Source of the DNA: Piper betle
Lineage: Eukaryota; Streptophyta; Magnoliopsida; Piperales; Piperaceae
Direction: 5' to 3'
DNA length: 64,000 nucleotides
Assembly: GCA_033002965.1 (NCBI GenBank)
Contig: JAURVB010003128.1
Span: forward strand, 179,556 to 243,555
Made by a program: the position numbers and the translations under genes. This document shows, piece by piece, positions 1 to 12,585 of this stretch. Each line of letters begins with the position of its first letter. Position 1 is the first letter of the stretch. Under the pieces are notes generated by a model. It was given only the letters and a program-made list of their open reading frames with translations. It was not told where the DNA came from and did no database searches.

Positions 1-586
1 ATGAGGAATATTTAAATATATTCGACAATACAATTTAAATACAAAACATATGGTAATAGATGCATTTACTAAAATGTTTAAGCCAGTATTTGTAACTAAA
101 TGTATGGTAACTAAATGTAGGATTGCTAAACGAGTGAGCGAGTTGACCTTAGCTTGTGCTTGAACTCGATTCGAATAACTCGAAGTTCGTTAAAAAATTT
201 ACTAAAATATAGTTAGATTGACCCATCATAAAAGAAAAATTACGAACATAGTATTTGCACATTGAATTCCACACTTTTATTTATTGCATTCACACATTAA
301 ATTCCATGTCATTATTTATTACCCATAAATCCTTAACTTTAATAGATTAATTGAATTTAGGTCAACCTTAAATAATGATATAATTTAATATTCATCCATA
401 TCTATATATTTATCTCCAACATCCAACAAACACAAGTCATTTTTGGGAGAGGTTTAATATTTAATTAAAACTCTAAATGCCAATGGTATGAAAAATTTGT
501 AATTTTTTTAATCATTTTTTATTTAATCGATAACAAGGATCTATCGATGAGAAAATGCAATGGTTTTAGTTTGGTTTCGTTGAACC
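1..586 (+). promoter_or_regulatory. Upstream region of PG1 with TATA-like box
   Basis: AT-rich DNA leading into PG1. A TATA-like TCTATATATT lies at 401-410, about 180 bp before the ATG at 587. The equivalent motif sits about 165-200 bp before the start in PG2, PG3, PG5 and PG6, so it is the best core-promoter candidate. The first ~240 bp match the internal part of the upstream unit seen elsewhere (for example 9100-9300). No other gene is visible here. Confidence 0.5.
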
Positions 587-2853
587 ATGCAGGGTTTTTT
601 TGACGATTATACTACTGATCTTAGTTTCTGGTTCAACGATTTGGTGCATGGCAAATGCTCAGACATACAATGTTGTTGATTATGGAGCTGTGGGGAATAG
701 GAAAACTGATGACACCCAAGTACTTATATACCACTTATCTACATTGCCATTTTTACTTAACGAGCTAGAACTAAATATTTCTTTTTGAAGAAAACTGCAT
801 TGTATTAACTAATATATTAACAAGAATTGTGTATATTTAAGCTAGTTTTTACTAACCAATCTTCCATTGATGAAAATTTAAGGCCTTCGGAAAGGCATGG
901 GCTACCGCTTGCGGAAGCACAGAAAATTTGCCTACACTTTTGGTGACTGAAAGGGGAACATTTTTGCTCAAGCCCATCGCTTTTATTGGCAAATGCACGA
1001 GTGCTTCTGGTATTCATGTTCACGTAACTCGCCGGTGCACATTTACGTACTCGCATTTTATTTTGTAGGATGTTATTCTTTTTCCGAGCATTTTAATGCA
1101 TTATATTAATGCTCAGGTTATTGACATCTTAACATATTGGCTCTCTTATTTTTTGGTATATATTGTAGGTATCTGGTAATATTGTAGCGTACAGTGATCC
1201 AAGTTTCATGCAAGGGGCTGATCAGTGGTTAGTGTTTGAAGGAGTGGATCGGACTCAAAATTGACGGAAATGGAATGATCGATGGTCAAGGTTTCGCCTG
1301 GTGGATAAGAAAGGTACTTAGTAATTAATTAATTACACACTAATTACCATTACTACGATCTTTTCATGGCAAAATTGACAGTACTTAATCGCTTTCATCT
1401 TTGCCTGTATTTTTGCAGACGCTAAATCGTCCAACGGTAAGCAAATATACAAGTTCGCTACTCGTGCTTGGGCTTGACTCATGATCTTATATGATTGATT
1501 TGTAACGTATAATTTTGTTTAAGCAATACTTAATTAATTTGGTGTTGATTATGTTTTCTTTACACGTCGGGGATATAAGGCGTTGTCATTCCAATCGTGC
1601 AACCAGCTGACTGTGAGTGGGATTAAAATGGCTAACAGCCCAAGAAACCATATTGTTGTGAATGCCTGCAACAATGTTCTCATCTATAACATCTCCGTCA
1701 ATTCCCCTGACAGCTCCCCTAACACCGATGGCATCAACATCGGCGACTCTAATGGTGTCGTTGTCCGTGATTCATCAATATCATGCGGTACTAATTAATC
1801 ATGATATACATATTTATGCATTATCTTCCACCTGTACGTGCCGTTGGATCGACGTGCATGAGTTCCGCCATCTTATAAATATTGTTTATCTGTTTGCAAT
1901 TGTAACAGGCGATGATTGCATCAGTGTTCTAAGTGGCTCATCCAATGTTAATATTACGAATGTTAATTGCGGTCCTGGCCATGGAATAAGGTGCAAATAT
2001 GGTGCTCCGATTACAAATAATTAAGCTAGTAAAAAGAAATTACGTAATTTTCATTCTTGGCTGTGTATTCAATATGCAATATATGCTATTGTACTACCAT
2101 TGGAAGTTTGGGAAATCAACCTTATTATACCATACAACGTGGTGCAGTATTGGAAGTTTGGGAATGAATATGGCCACAAGTCAAGTTTCAGATGTTCATG
2201 TGTCATATTGTACTTTCACCCAGACACAGAATGGAGCAAGGATCAAGACCTTCCAGGTTATTTTTGTGCTTAATGTAAACTATTATTAATTAATAAATTA
2301 CTTATATTGACTAAGTAAGATATAATATAATGTAATACCCTCTTCCAGGGAGGTTCGGGGTACGCAAGGGGAATCACCTTCCAGCATCTACAGCTTGACA
2401 GATTGATAACCCAATAGTCATCGACCAGTATTACTTCAGCAGGCAAAACTCTGTAAGTACTAATTGATACTATTGTTACACACTTTACCCGTGAGATCAC
2501 ATGGCCAATACTATATATATGATGTGATTACAAAGCATAAAACAAGATGCTAGCTGGATATATTGTACGCTCTAACAATTGCAATTTCTTGGTGATAAAT
2601 GATGTTGCAGTCGCAAGCAGTGGCAATAAGCGACGTCGAATTCGACGACGTGCGAGGAACTGGTACCTTGGAGGTGCTAGTGAAACTTGTATGCAGCGAT
2701 AGTGTGCCCTGCAGTAACATCCGCCTGCGAGGAATAAACTTGCGTACCGCATTACCAGGGACGACGGCAAAGGCTCTTTATTGGATGGTGCAAGGATCCG
2801 AAACAGCAGAGTCTGTGCCTCCGGTGCCATGTTTGTCTAAAAACGCTTCTTAA
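587..2853 (+). pseudogene. PG1: GH28 polygalacturonase pseudogene, all nine exons present
   Basis: Degenerate copy of the array's polygalacturonase (secreted pectin hydrolase, GH28). Exons by comparison with PG2: 587-719, 883-1023, 1169-1313, 1419-1436, 1580-1787, 1909-1990, 2148-2256, 2349-2452, 2611-2853. Three lesions break the frame. Exon 1 has an extra T in the T-run at 595-601, so the ATG at 587 is out of frame with the signal peptide. Exon 3 has an extra C (GATCGGACTC near 1248), giving a TGA at about 1262. Exon 8 lacks one G (near 2409) and meets TAG at about 2416. The intron 1 acceptor has also changed from GTCAG to TTTAAG. Exons 5-7 still encode NTDG, GDDC, GPGHGIS and RIKT. Exon 9 reads ALYWM where the other copies read ALCWK, losing a cysteine. 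No full-length protein is possible. Confidence 0.9.
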
Positions 2854-4400
2854 CGCAAGCCAAGATCTATCATCGATTCCATTATTGATGCTTGATCGAT
2901 TTGTTCTTGTGGGGGAATTTGATAAGCTAGGCATAAAAATTAATCCAAACTAATAAGAAGCCAAAGCCCATTACGTACTAGGACGGAAATATTTGTATCA
3001 GCAAACATAACATTGTTTGGTCTCGAGCCTGTTTGGTTGATCACCATTCGTCTACTCAAGTTCTCCTGTTTAAACCTTCTTTAATTGAGATCATCATTTT
3101 GTTTATTTTTTTTATTTTTTTAGAAATGGGCAAGAACAAATGTTTGGAATATAAAATAAAGAAAAAAATGTCTTTGAAATGCCTTTAGAATTTGTTTCGA
3201 CTTGTTTGGTATTAGACATTAAATAATGTGTATGTTTTTTTATAATTAGTTGTAAATAGTGTTAAAAAATAATAATAAAAATGTGTTCTAATGATGATTT
3301 TACATGATAAAATAATAATTTTGTACTCAAACAAACTATTTGTTGTATAATTTGTTAGACTAAATATTTACTCTCTAAAGATTGTTAGAAAAACAAATTT
3401 ATTGTCTAAAGATTTTTAAACAAAAAATTTGTTGTCTTAAAAATTATTAGATCTCGGTAGCACATGTGTTGATGTTGAGGGATGATGGTGCCAAACTACA
3501 ATAAAGTAAACATTGACCAAGCCCGAGTTATGGAAATCATGCTCTCTTTGAGACAGCTTGTTTGTCCCATTGAACTCGAACAATCGATTTAATCTCATGA
3601 CGGGTTGGATTGCCACCATAGGCAACTATCTTCGATATAAAGACATTAAACCTATCACCTTGGAAAACATCTAAATTTATTTTTTCTTACACAAACAATC
3701 AAAATTTATCTTTGACTTTACGACTTCATGTCGGAGCAATCAGATAGCTATATTTTATATATTGACATTATAAACTCATGATAGTGTGACCTTACTATCA
3801 AAAAATATAGTAGATATTGGATTAGACCGTAGAGAACCTGTAAAAATATATTTACAAACTATTTTACCTCTTTACCCGCTACAGTTAAAACATGAATTTA
3901 GATTTTGATAGTGAATGTGTAACGCAAGTTTTTTCTTCGAAAACCAAGATACTCCAACTCCACCCGAGGTATAAATCGACCCACTTGTAGGATTATTGAG
4001 ACCGTTACAAATGGTTAAGACATTAGTTATCAGAAATTAATAGTGAACCAAATGAGTGATTTAAATAATCAAGTACAATAAAAGTTATGGCTGTATCACA
4101 CTTATTGTAAGTAAAACCATATCACACTTATTGTGGTCAATTCAATTTATGGATGATAACCGACAAATTCATGTGTTAGTTATGTCAACACAAGTAACTT
4201 ACTGTTACAAATGGTCAACACACGAGTTATCAGAAATTAATAGTGAACTAAACGAGTGATCTAAATTATCAGGTACAATAAAAGATAAAACTGTATCACA
4301 CTTATTGTAAGTAAAACTATATCACACTTATTATGGTCAATCCAATTTTTGGATGACAACTAACAAATTCATGTGATTAGTTATGTCAACACAAGTAATT
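2854..4400. repeat. PG 3' flank module with ~190-bp tandem repeat
   Basis: Non-coding flank shared with the regions after PG2, PG3, PG4 and PG6 and with 52411-53400. Landmarks in order are a TTGATCGATTTGTTCTTG stretch just after the stop, an AAATGGGCAAGAACAAATG stretch, an ATTATTAGATCTCGG motif (~3445) and the CTCGAACAATCGATTTAATC motif. It ends with two tandem units of about 190 bp (about 4005-4195 and 4196-4400), each carrying TGTATCACACTTATTGTAAG. Small ORFs here are not supported as genes. Confidence 0.7.
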
Positions 4401-5795
4401 TTGTGCAATACAATCTAAGAAAACTTGACTATATTTTATAGAAAAATATCTAACATAATTTATAAGAAGTTGAACTATTTACTCCTTTAACATAATTTAT
4501 ATGAAGTGTAATTATCTTCATTACTTCCTTATTCACACTTAAATATGTTAATTTCGTCATAATGAGTTCTATATAACGATTAATAAATATACTAAGAGTA
4601 TTCACACTTAAAGATGGTAACTTCGTCATAATAAATTATATATAAAGATTAATAAATAATACTAAGAGGAGTTACATGATTTTCAATTAGATTAATGACT
4701 CACTTAACTAACTATAGGGTTAACTAGTTAATAGTTAACTCAACTCGAGTCTATTTTTTTATCCAATGATTTTACAATACAAATACATTCTTTACGTTAT
4801 AATTTCTAAAGAATCATTATGAGGAATATTTAAATAAATTTAACAATATAATTTAAATACAAAACATATAGTATTAGATGCCTTTGCTAAAATGTTTAAG
4901 CCAGTATTTGTAACTAAATGTAGGACTGCTAAACGAGTGAGTGATGCTAAGTTCAGCATGTGCTTGAACTCAACTCGAATAACTCGAAATTAGTTCGAAC
5001 TCAACTCGAGATCGGTGAGTTTTGAATATATATGCTCGAAGTTAGCTCGAATATTTTTTATGTTGTTCGAGCTCATCTCGAGCTCAAATATACTTAAACT
5101 GTTTAATTTTCAAAAGCTTGAAATCAGCTCATTTGAGATCTCAAAATTAGCTCGATTATAAAGTCAAAAGTAGTTCGGCTCGCTCGCTCATGTTATTTAA
5201 AATTTTGATAACTTGAACAATATTTAACTTTGAAATACAACTCACTTGTGTTAATTTAGTTATGCACCAATATGATAACTTATACAATATTTAAAATTTT
5301 GTTTGTAAAAATGGGTTTGTGAGGTGACAATTAGTAACTAATTAATTATAGTTGTATTTTCAGTTGAAACATCCCAATGCCCATTTTATCAATATTAATA
5401 CAAATTGTAATAAATTTTTTATGTGTTTAAATTTTTTTTGTAATAGTCCGAGATTTTAGCCTTTATGGTTGAGCATGTAAATACCTTCTGATTAACGTGA
5501 ATTTAGCTTCAGCTGAAACAAAAAATTAACTAGAATTTAATCATAACAGAATTGAATAAAAAGTAATTTTGTCAGTCATTTAGAAAGATGGTTGCAACAG
5601 CAATCCCTAATATACGTAGTTAATCTTGCCACAGTATTAATTTTTAACTTTGATTTGATTGTTAATCATTACCTGCTTTACTTAGTTTATCCTTATTAAA
5701 GAGATATAGACAGACTCCAAAATTTTCTAAGTTAGAATGACCCATCATAAAAGAGAAATTATGAAAATAATATTTACACATTGAATTCTACACCT
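4401..5795. repeat. Truncated PG-upstream unit (U0) fused to DUF3119 fragment A
   Basis: Copy of the PG upstream module. It has two units of the ~85-bp element containing GATGTTAACTTCGTCATAAT, the palindrome-rich GGTTAACTAGTTAAT block (~4731), a GAGCTCG-rich stretch (4970-5180) and the CCCAATGCCCATTTTATC landmark (~5375). Unlike the functional units it stops in the distal promoter, at CACCTTTATTTTTATTATT (~5790), and joins intron sequence of a DUF3119 gene. The same join recurs at about 36950, 41340 and 54680. Confidence 0.7.
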
Positions 5796-6800
5796 TTATT
5801 TTTATTATTTTCCATGTATTACAACTTTTTGCATTTATCTTTTCTTATCAGACTAGCAGAGTAAGATTTGTGTTCGATGATGAGGCACTTGTGAGTAACT
5901 TTCTGTCAAGATTTAGCAGTCACTCCTTGTTTTGTCATTTGTTGACTAGGTCTCTATTAGTCACTCATATTTGTTTGTTAAGTAGGTCTCTGTTTGGTTG
6001 CACGATTATGCCTTGATTATGTTACAATTTTTTTCCTTTACAGATTATGATATAAGTGGTAACACCTTTTATATATATTGAACGTGATCCATTTATGAAT
6101 GAATTTCTCCATTCTTTAACCTGGTAAAGCTAGTTGTTTTTCACTTATTTGTTTGGTGGTTAAAAATTCAATGCAACATTGTTTTATTGTAAAGCCTATG
6201 CTATATCTTGCTCTGTAATCTCAGGAGCAGTGTCAGCATGATTGTGATTGAATAGAAGCGAATAGCAGGATTTCATTTCATGTTTGTTTGTGCTTAACTT
6301 CTATATGTCAACACTCCCGGAGGTGAAGATTGGGGATCACCTGTCGAACTCGGTATACCGGAATTCTCTTCAAACTATGGTTTAGGCTGTCATATTATTT
6401 TAATTTTAATTCATACATGATTAGTTCTTAATCAAAAATCCCCCCCCCCCCAAAAACTCATGTTTTGTTGAAAGTAAGTATTTTGGTCGGTAATGTAATT
6501 AATCATTGATTACAAGAACTTCTTTCCCTTGTCGGAGTCCTCAATTTTCATTGTAAAACGTATGTTGATTTTATTTGATACAAGAAGAACGATTGCCCTT
6601 CTTCTATGTTCCACCATCTTTGAAGAAAGTCATATTATAATGCGTAAGGTAATCATCCAAACTATTACTTTTGTTTATAATTTTTTATGGCTATTAAATA
6701 GAATTTATGGTAGGTTATGTTTGGGATAAGCTTTTTCTTACAAGTATTTTTACTACACATGTAACCACTTCCCTTTTCATACCCTAATCAGAACGTTATT
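5796..6800 (+). pseudogene. DUF3119-like plastid protein gene, two-exon fragment (copy A)
   Basis: Two exons of a plant DUF3119-type protein are recognisable: 5852-5890 (TSRVRFVFDDEAL) after a TTATCAG acceptor, and 6320-6352 (EVKIGDHLSNS) before a GTATACC donor. The acceptor of the second exon is damaged (CCGG instead of CCAG). Upstream and downstream coding exons are missing, so it makes nothing by itself. A C-homopolymer lies at about 6441-6452. The fragment is one of five related copies in the window; the copy at 26112 keeps two more exons. The family assignment is from recalled resemblance to the family's VRFVFDDEALEVKIG segment. Role: conserved plastid-targeted protein of unknown function (family knowledge). 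Confidence 0.6.
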
Positions 6801-8580
6801 TAGTTGAAACTAAAACTTAATATTATAACGATGTTAACTTCGTTATAATGAATTCTATATAAAGATTAATAAATAATACTAAGAGGAGTTACATGATTTT
6901 TAATTAGATTAATGACTCTCTTGACTACCCATATGGTTAACTAGTTAACAGTTAACCCATCTCAGGTTACACAATAAATGTAATTACCTTCATTACTTCC
7001 TTATTCACTGTTAAAGATGTTAACTTCATCATAATGAATTTTATATAAAGATTAATAAATAATACTAAGAGTATTTATACTTAAAGATGTTAACTTCGTC
7101 ATAATAAATTCTATATAAATATTAATAAATAGTACTAAGAGGAGTTACATTATTTTCAATTAGATTAATGACTCTCTTAACTACCCATAAGGTTAACTAG
7201 TTAACAGTTAATCCAACTCAAGTCTGTTTTTTCCCCAAGGATTTCACAATACAAATACATTCTTTATGTTAAAATTTCTAAAGAATCATTATAAGGAATA
7301 CTTAAATATATTCAATAATACATTTTAAATACAAAACATATGATATTAGATGCCTTTACTAAAATGTTTAAGCATGTATATATAACTGAATGTAGGATTG
7401 TTAAACAAGTGAGCAAGCCAAGCTCAGCTTGTGCTTGAACTCAACTCGAATAATTCGATGTTCGTTCGAATTTGATTCGAGATTGAACGATTTTTAAACA
7501 TATATGGTCGAAATCGACATGAGCATTTTTTATATTATTCGAGCTCAAATATACTTTAACTGTTTAATTTTAACAAGCTTGAAACCAGCTCATTTAGGAT
7601 CTCGAAATTTGCTTTATGATAAGGTCAAAAGTAGCTCAGCTTGCTCGCTCGAACTCGACTTGAGATTAATGAGTTTTGAGCATACATGCTCGAAATTGAT
7701 TAGAATATTTTTTATATTGTTTGATGTCGTCTCGAGCTTAAATATACTTAAACTGTTTCATTTTCACAAGCTTGAAATCAGCTCATTTGGGATATCAAAA
7801 TTAGCTCGATTATAAGGTCAAAAGAGCTCGGCTCGCTCGCTCGTGTTATTTAAAATTTTTATAACTTGTACAATATTTAAAATTGAAATACAACTCGCTT
7901 GTGTTAATTTAGTTATGCACCGGTATGATAACTTGTACAATATTTAAAATTTTGCTGGTAAAGATGGGTTTGTGAGGCGACAATTAGTAACTAATTAATT
8001 GTAGTAGTATTTTAAGTTGAAATGTCCCAATGCCCATTTTATCAATATTGATACAAATTCTAATAGATTTTTAATGTGTTAAAAAAATTATAATAGTCTT
8101 TGATTTTAGCCTTTATGATTGAGCATGTAAAAGCCTTCTAATTAATTTGAATTTAGATTCTGTTGAAAAAAAATTAACCAATGTTTTATCATAATAGAAT
8201 TTAATAAAAAGTAATTTTGTCGGTCATTTAGAAGGATGGTTGTAAAAACAATCCCTAATGTACATAATTGATCTTCCCACAGTATTAATTTTTAACTTTG
8301 AATTTTAATTTTAATGTTGATCATTGTCCGCTTTACTTAGTTAATCCCTATTGAAGCCATATAGGCATGACTCCAAAATTGACCAAAATATAGTTAGATT
8401 TACCATTCATAAAAAAGAAATTACGAATATAGTATCTACACTTCGAATTCCACACCTTTATTTATGGTATATGCAAATTAAATTCAACACTCTTATTTAT
8501 GGCCTATAAATACTTAACTTAATAGATCAATTGAATTTAGGTTAACCTTTAATAATAGCATATGATACAATTCTACATTC
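6801..8580. repeat. Outer PG-upstream unit (U1) before PG2
   Basis: AT-rich module with several units of the ~85-bp GATGTTAACTTCGTCATAAT element (about 6825-6895, 7010-7145), two GGTTAACTAGTTAACAGTTAA palindromic blocks (about 6935 and 7190), a GAGCTCG-rich stretch (7390-7840) and a promoter-like end. It closely matches 27780-29530. No gene was recognised; the ORF at 7504-7815 is read out of the repeated GAGCTCG region. Confidence 0.65.
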
Positions 8581-8774
8581 ATCTATATATTTATGTCAAA
8601 CATCTAAAAAGTCAGGACAGCTTGAATATTTAATTCATAGAGTAAATACAATGGTATGAAAAATTAATAGTTTTTTTTCAGCATTTTTTGTTTAATCGAT
8701 AACAAAGATCTATCGACGAGAAAATGCAATGGTTTTTGTTTCGTTTCATTAAACCATGCGGGGCTTGTTGAATC
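8581..8774 (+). pseudogene. Orphan PG promoter and start of exon 1 (before PG2)
   Basis: Truncated 5' end of a PG gene. It keeps the TATA-like TCTATATATTTATG (about 8583), the CAATGGTATGAAAAATT leader, the first ATG (8729-8731) and the exon-1 ATG (8756-8758). After ATGCGGGGCTTGTTGA it switches to the start of the next upstream unit, so the frame ends within about ten codons. Equivalent orphan 5' ends lie at about 29531, 45600 and 58000. They could still start transcripts, but none encodes an enzyme. Confidence 0.7.
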
Positions 8775-10277
8775 TCTTGACTAGTTAAGAGTTAACCCAA
8801 CTCGGGTTAAACAATAAGTATAATTACCTTCATACTTTATTTACAATTAAAGATGTTAACTTCGTCATAATGAATTCTATATAAAGATTAATAAATAATA
8901 CTAAGAACATTCACACTTAACGATGTTAACTTCGTTATAATAAATTATATGTAAAGATTAATAAATAATAATTAGAGGAGTTACATGATTTTCAATTAGA
9001 TTAATGACTCTTTTGACTACCCATATGGTTAACTAGTTAACGATTAACCCTACTCGAGTCTATTATTTTCCTAAGGATTTTACAAAACAAATACATTCTT
9101 TATGTTATAATTTCTAAAGAATCATTATAAGAAATAATTATATATATTCGACAATACATTTTAAATATAAAACTTATGGTAATAGATGCTTTTACTAAAC
9201 TTAATGTATGACTACTAAATGAGCGAGCGAGCCGAGCTCAACTTGTGCTTGAACTCGACTCAAATAACTCGAAGTTTATTCGAACTCGACTCGAAATAGA
9301 ACGAGTTTTTATGTTGTTTGAGCTCGTCTCGAGGTCAAATATACTTAAACTGTTTAATTTGACGAGCTTTAAACCAGTTCATTTCGGATCTTGAAATTAG
9401 CTCAATTATAAAGATGAAAGTAGCTCCGCTTTCTCGATCGTGTTATTTAAAATTTTAATAACTTGTAAAATAATTAACTTTGAAATACAACTCGCTCGTG
9501 TTAATTTAGTTATTCATCAGTATGATAACTTGTACAATATTTAAATTTTGTTTGTAAAGATGGGTTTATGAGGTGATAATTAGTAACTGTAGTTATACTT
9601 TAAGTTGAAACGTCCCAATGCCCATTTTATCAATATTGATACAAATTGTAATAGATTTTTTATATGTTAAAAATTTTTTGTAATAATCCTAGATTTTGGC
9701 CTATATAGTTGAGCATGTAAATACCTACTGATTAATGTGAATTTAGCTTCAATTGAAAACAAAATTAACCAGCCTTTGTAATTTGGTTAGTAATTTAGAA
9801 AGATGGTTGCAAAAACAATCCTAGTTGATCTTCCCAAGGTATTTATTTTTAACTTTGAATTATAATGTTAATCATTACCGTTAATCCTTATTAAAGCAAT
9901 ATAGACTTGACTCCAAAATTGACCAAAATATATTTAGTCTAACCCATCAGAAATTATGAATATAGTATTTACACATTGAATTCAACACCTTTATTTATAA
10001 CATTCACACATTAAATTTTACACTTTTATTTATAGCCCATAAATACTTAACTTTAATAGATTAATTGAATTTAAATTAAATTTAAATAACAGCATACGAT
10101 ACAATTCAATATTCATCTATATATTTATGCCCAACATCCAACAAGCCCAAAACGTTTTTGGGAGATTCAAATAGTAAATACCAATGGTATGAAAAATTCA
10201 TAATTTATCTTTTTAGCGTTTTTTTGTTTAATTGATGACAAGAAAACACAATGGTTTTAGTTTGGTTTGATGGAATC
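8775..10277 (+). promoter_or_regulatory. Upstream unit (U2) and promoter of PG2
   Basis: About 1.5 kb running directly into PG2. It starts inside the GTTAAC block, holds two ~85-bp GATGTTAACTTCGTCATAAT units (8850-8985), the GAGCTCG-rich stretch (9215-9310) and a TATA-like TCTATATATTTATG at 10117-10130, about 155 bp before the ATG at 10278. An in-frame ATG at 10251 would add nine residues. It is not conserved as a usable start in PG1, PG5 or PG6, so 10278 is preferred. The module matches 29727-31257. Confidence 0.6.
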
Positions 10278-12585
10278 ATGCAGGGCTTTTTGACGATTAT
10301 ACTACTGATCTTAGTTTCTAGTTCATCGTTTTGGTGCATGGCAAATGGTCAGACATACAATGTTGTTGATTATGGAGCTGTTGGGAATGGGAAAACTGAT
10401 GACACCCAAGTACGTATATACCTCTTACATACATATGCCATTTTTACTTTAACGAGCTAGAACTAAAATTACAAATGCAAAATTTTCTTTCTTTAAGAAA
10501 ACTGCATTGTATTAACTAATATATTAACAAGAATTGTGTATATTTAAGCTAGTTGTTACTAACCAATCTTCCATTGCTGAAAATTGTCAGGCCTTCGGAA
10601 AGGCATGGGCTGCCGCTTGCGGAAGCACAGAAAATTTGCCTACACTTTTGGTGACTGAAGGAAGAACTTTTTTGCTAAAACCCATCGCTTTTATTGGCAA
10701 ATGCAAGAGTGCTTCTGGAATTCATGTTCAGGTAACTCGCCGGTGCACATTTACGTGCTCGCATTTTATTTTGTAGGATGTTGTTCTTTTTCCGAGCATT
10801 CTTCTACGTCATATTAATGCTCAGGTTATTGACATCTTAACATATTGGTTCTCTTATTTTTTGGTATATATTGTAGGTATCTGGTAATATTGTGGCGTAC
10901 AGTGATCCAAGTGTCATGGAAGGGGCTGATCAGTGGTTAGTGTTTGAAGGAGTAGATGGACTCAAAATTGACGGAAATGGAATGATCGATGGTCAAGGTT
11001 CCGCCTGGTGGACACGACAGGTAATTAGTAATTAATTAATTACACACTAATTACCATTACGACAATCTTTTCATGGCAAATTGACAGTACCTAATCGCTT
11101 TCATCTTTGCCTGTATTTTTGCAGACGCTAAATCGGCCAACGGTAAGCAAATATACAAGCTCGCTACTTGTGCTTGGGCATGACTCATGATCTTATATGA
11201 TTGATTTAAACGTATAATTTTGTTTAAGCAATACTTAATTAATTTGGTGTTGATTATGTTTTCTTTACACGTCGGGGATATAAGGCGTTGTCATTCCAAT
11301 CGTGCAACCAGCTGACTGTGAGTGGGATTAAAATGGCGAACAGCCCAAGAAACCATGTAGTTGTGAATAAATGCAACAATGTTCTCATCTATAACATCTC
11401 TGTCAGTTCCCCTGACAGCTCCCCTAACACCGATGGCATCAACATTGGCGACTCTAATGGTGTCGTTGTCCGTGATTCATCAATATCATGCGGTATTAAT
11501 TAATCGTGATATACATATTTATGCATTATCTTCCACCTGTACGTGCCGTTGGATCGATGTGCATGAGTTCCACCACCTTATAAATATTATATATTAAATA
11601 ATCGCTAACTCTTTATCTGTTTGCAATTGAAACAGGCGATGATTGCATCAGTGTTCTAAGTGGCTCATCCAATGTTAATATTACGAATGTTAATTGCGGT
11701 CCTGGCCATGGAATAAGGTGCAAATATTGTGCTCCGATTACGAATAATTAAGCTAGTAAAAAGAAATTTAGTAATTTTCATTCTTGGCCATGTATTCAAT
11801 ATGCAATATATGCTGTTGTACTACCATTGGAAGTTTGGGAAATCAACCTTATTATGCCATACAACGTGGTGCAGTATTGGAAGCTTGGGAATGAATATGG
11901 CCACAAGTCAAGTTTCAGATGTTCATGTGTCATATTGTACTTTCACCCAGACACAGAATGGAGCAAGGATCAAGACCTTCCAGGTTATTTTTGTGCTTAA
12001 TGTAAACTATGCTCAATTAATAAATTACTTATATTGACTAAGTAAGATATAATATAATGCAATACCCTCTTCCAGGGAGGTTCGGGGTACGCAAGGGGAA
12101 TCACCTTCCAGCATCTACAGCTTGACAGAGTTGATAATCCAATTGTCATCGACCAGTATTACTTCAGCAGGCAAAACTCGGTAAGTACTAATTGGTACTA
12201 TTGTTACGCACTTATCCCGTAAGATCATATGGCCAATAGTTTATATATATATGAAGTGATTACAAAGCATAAAAGAAGAAGCTAGCTGGATATATTGTAC
12301 GCTCTAACAATTGCAATTTCTTGGTGATAAATGATGTTGCAGTCGCAAGCAGTGGCAATAAGCGACGTTGAATTTGATGACGTGCGAGGAACTGGTACCT
12401 TGGAGGTGGTAGTGAAACTTGTATGCAGCGATAGTGTGCCCTGCAGTAACATCCGCCTGCGAGGAATAAACTTGCGTACCGCATTACCAGGGACGACGGC
12501 AAAGGCTCTCTGCTGGAAGGTGCAAGGATCCGAAACAGCAGAGTCTGTGCCTCCGGTGCCATGTTTGTCTAAAAACGCTTCTTAA
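10278..12585 (+). CDS. PG2: intact polygalacturonase (GH28), nine exons, 393 aa
   Basis: Predicted secreted enzyme hydrolysing alpha-1,4-galacturonan in cell-wall pectin; endo or exo mode cannot be settled here. Exons: 10278-10409, 10591-10731, 10877-11020, 11125-11142, 11285-11492, 11636-11717, 11875-11983, 12076-12180, 12343-12585. All junctions are GT-AG and keep frame. Residues 1 to about 24 form a hydrophobic signal peptide, followed by [15 protein letters not shown] (28-42), the usual family N-terminus. Catalytic motifs: NTDG (193-196, Asp195), GDDC (215-218, Asp216 and Asp217), GPGHGIS (236-242, His239) and RIK (273-275). IDQYY (303-307) supplies the conserved C-terminal Tyr, though the Cys that usually follows is Phe. 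Exon 4 is only 18 nt (TLNRPT). Length suits the family. It shares 391 of 393 residues with PG3 by my reading. Confidence 0.92.

Noticed and set aside
2528..2830. 100-codon reverse-strand ORF over PG exon 9, repeated in PG2, PG3, PG4 and PG6
   Set aside because: Its conservation follows from exon 9 of the real gene on the + strand. It is a shadow frame and not an antisense gene.
6529..6729. Short ORF conserved in several DUF3119 modules (also 27466 and 55401)
   Set aside because: Starts are non-ATG, copies C and D carry stops or frameshifts, and the similarity is explained by DNA duplication of the module.
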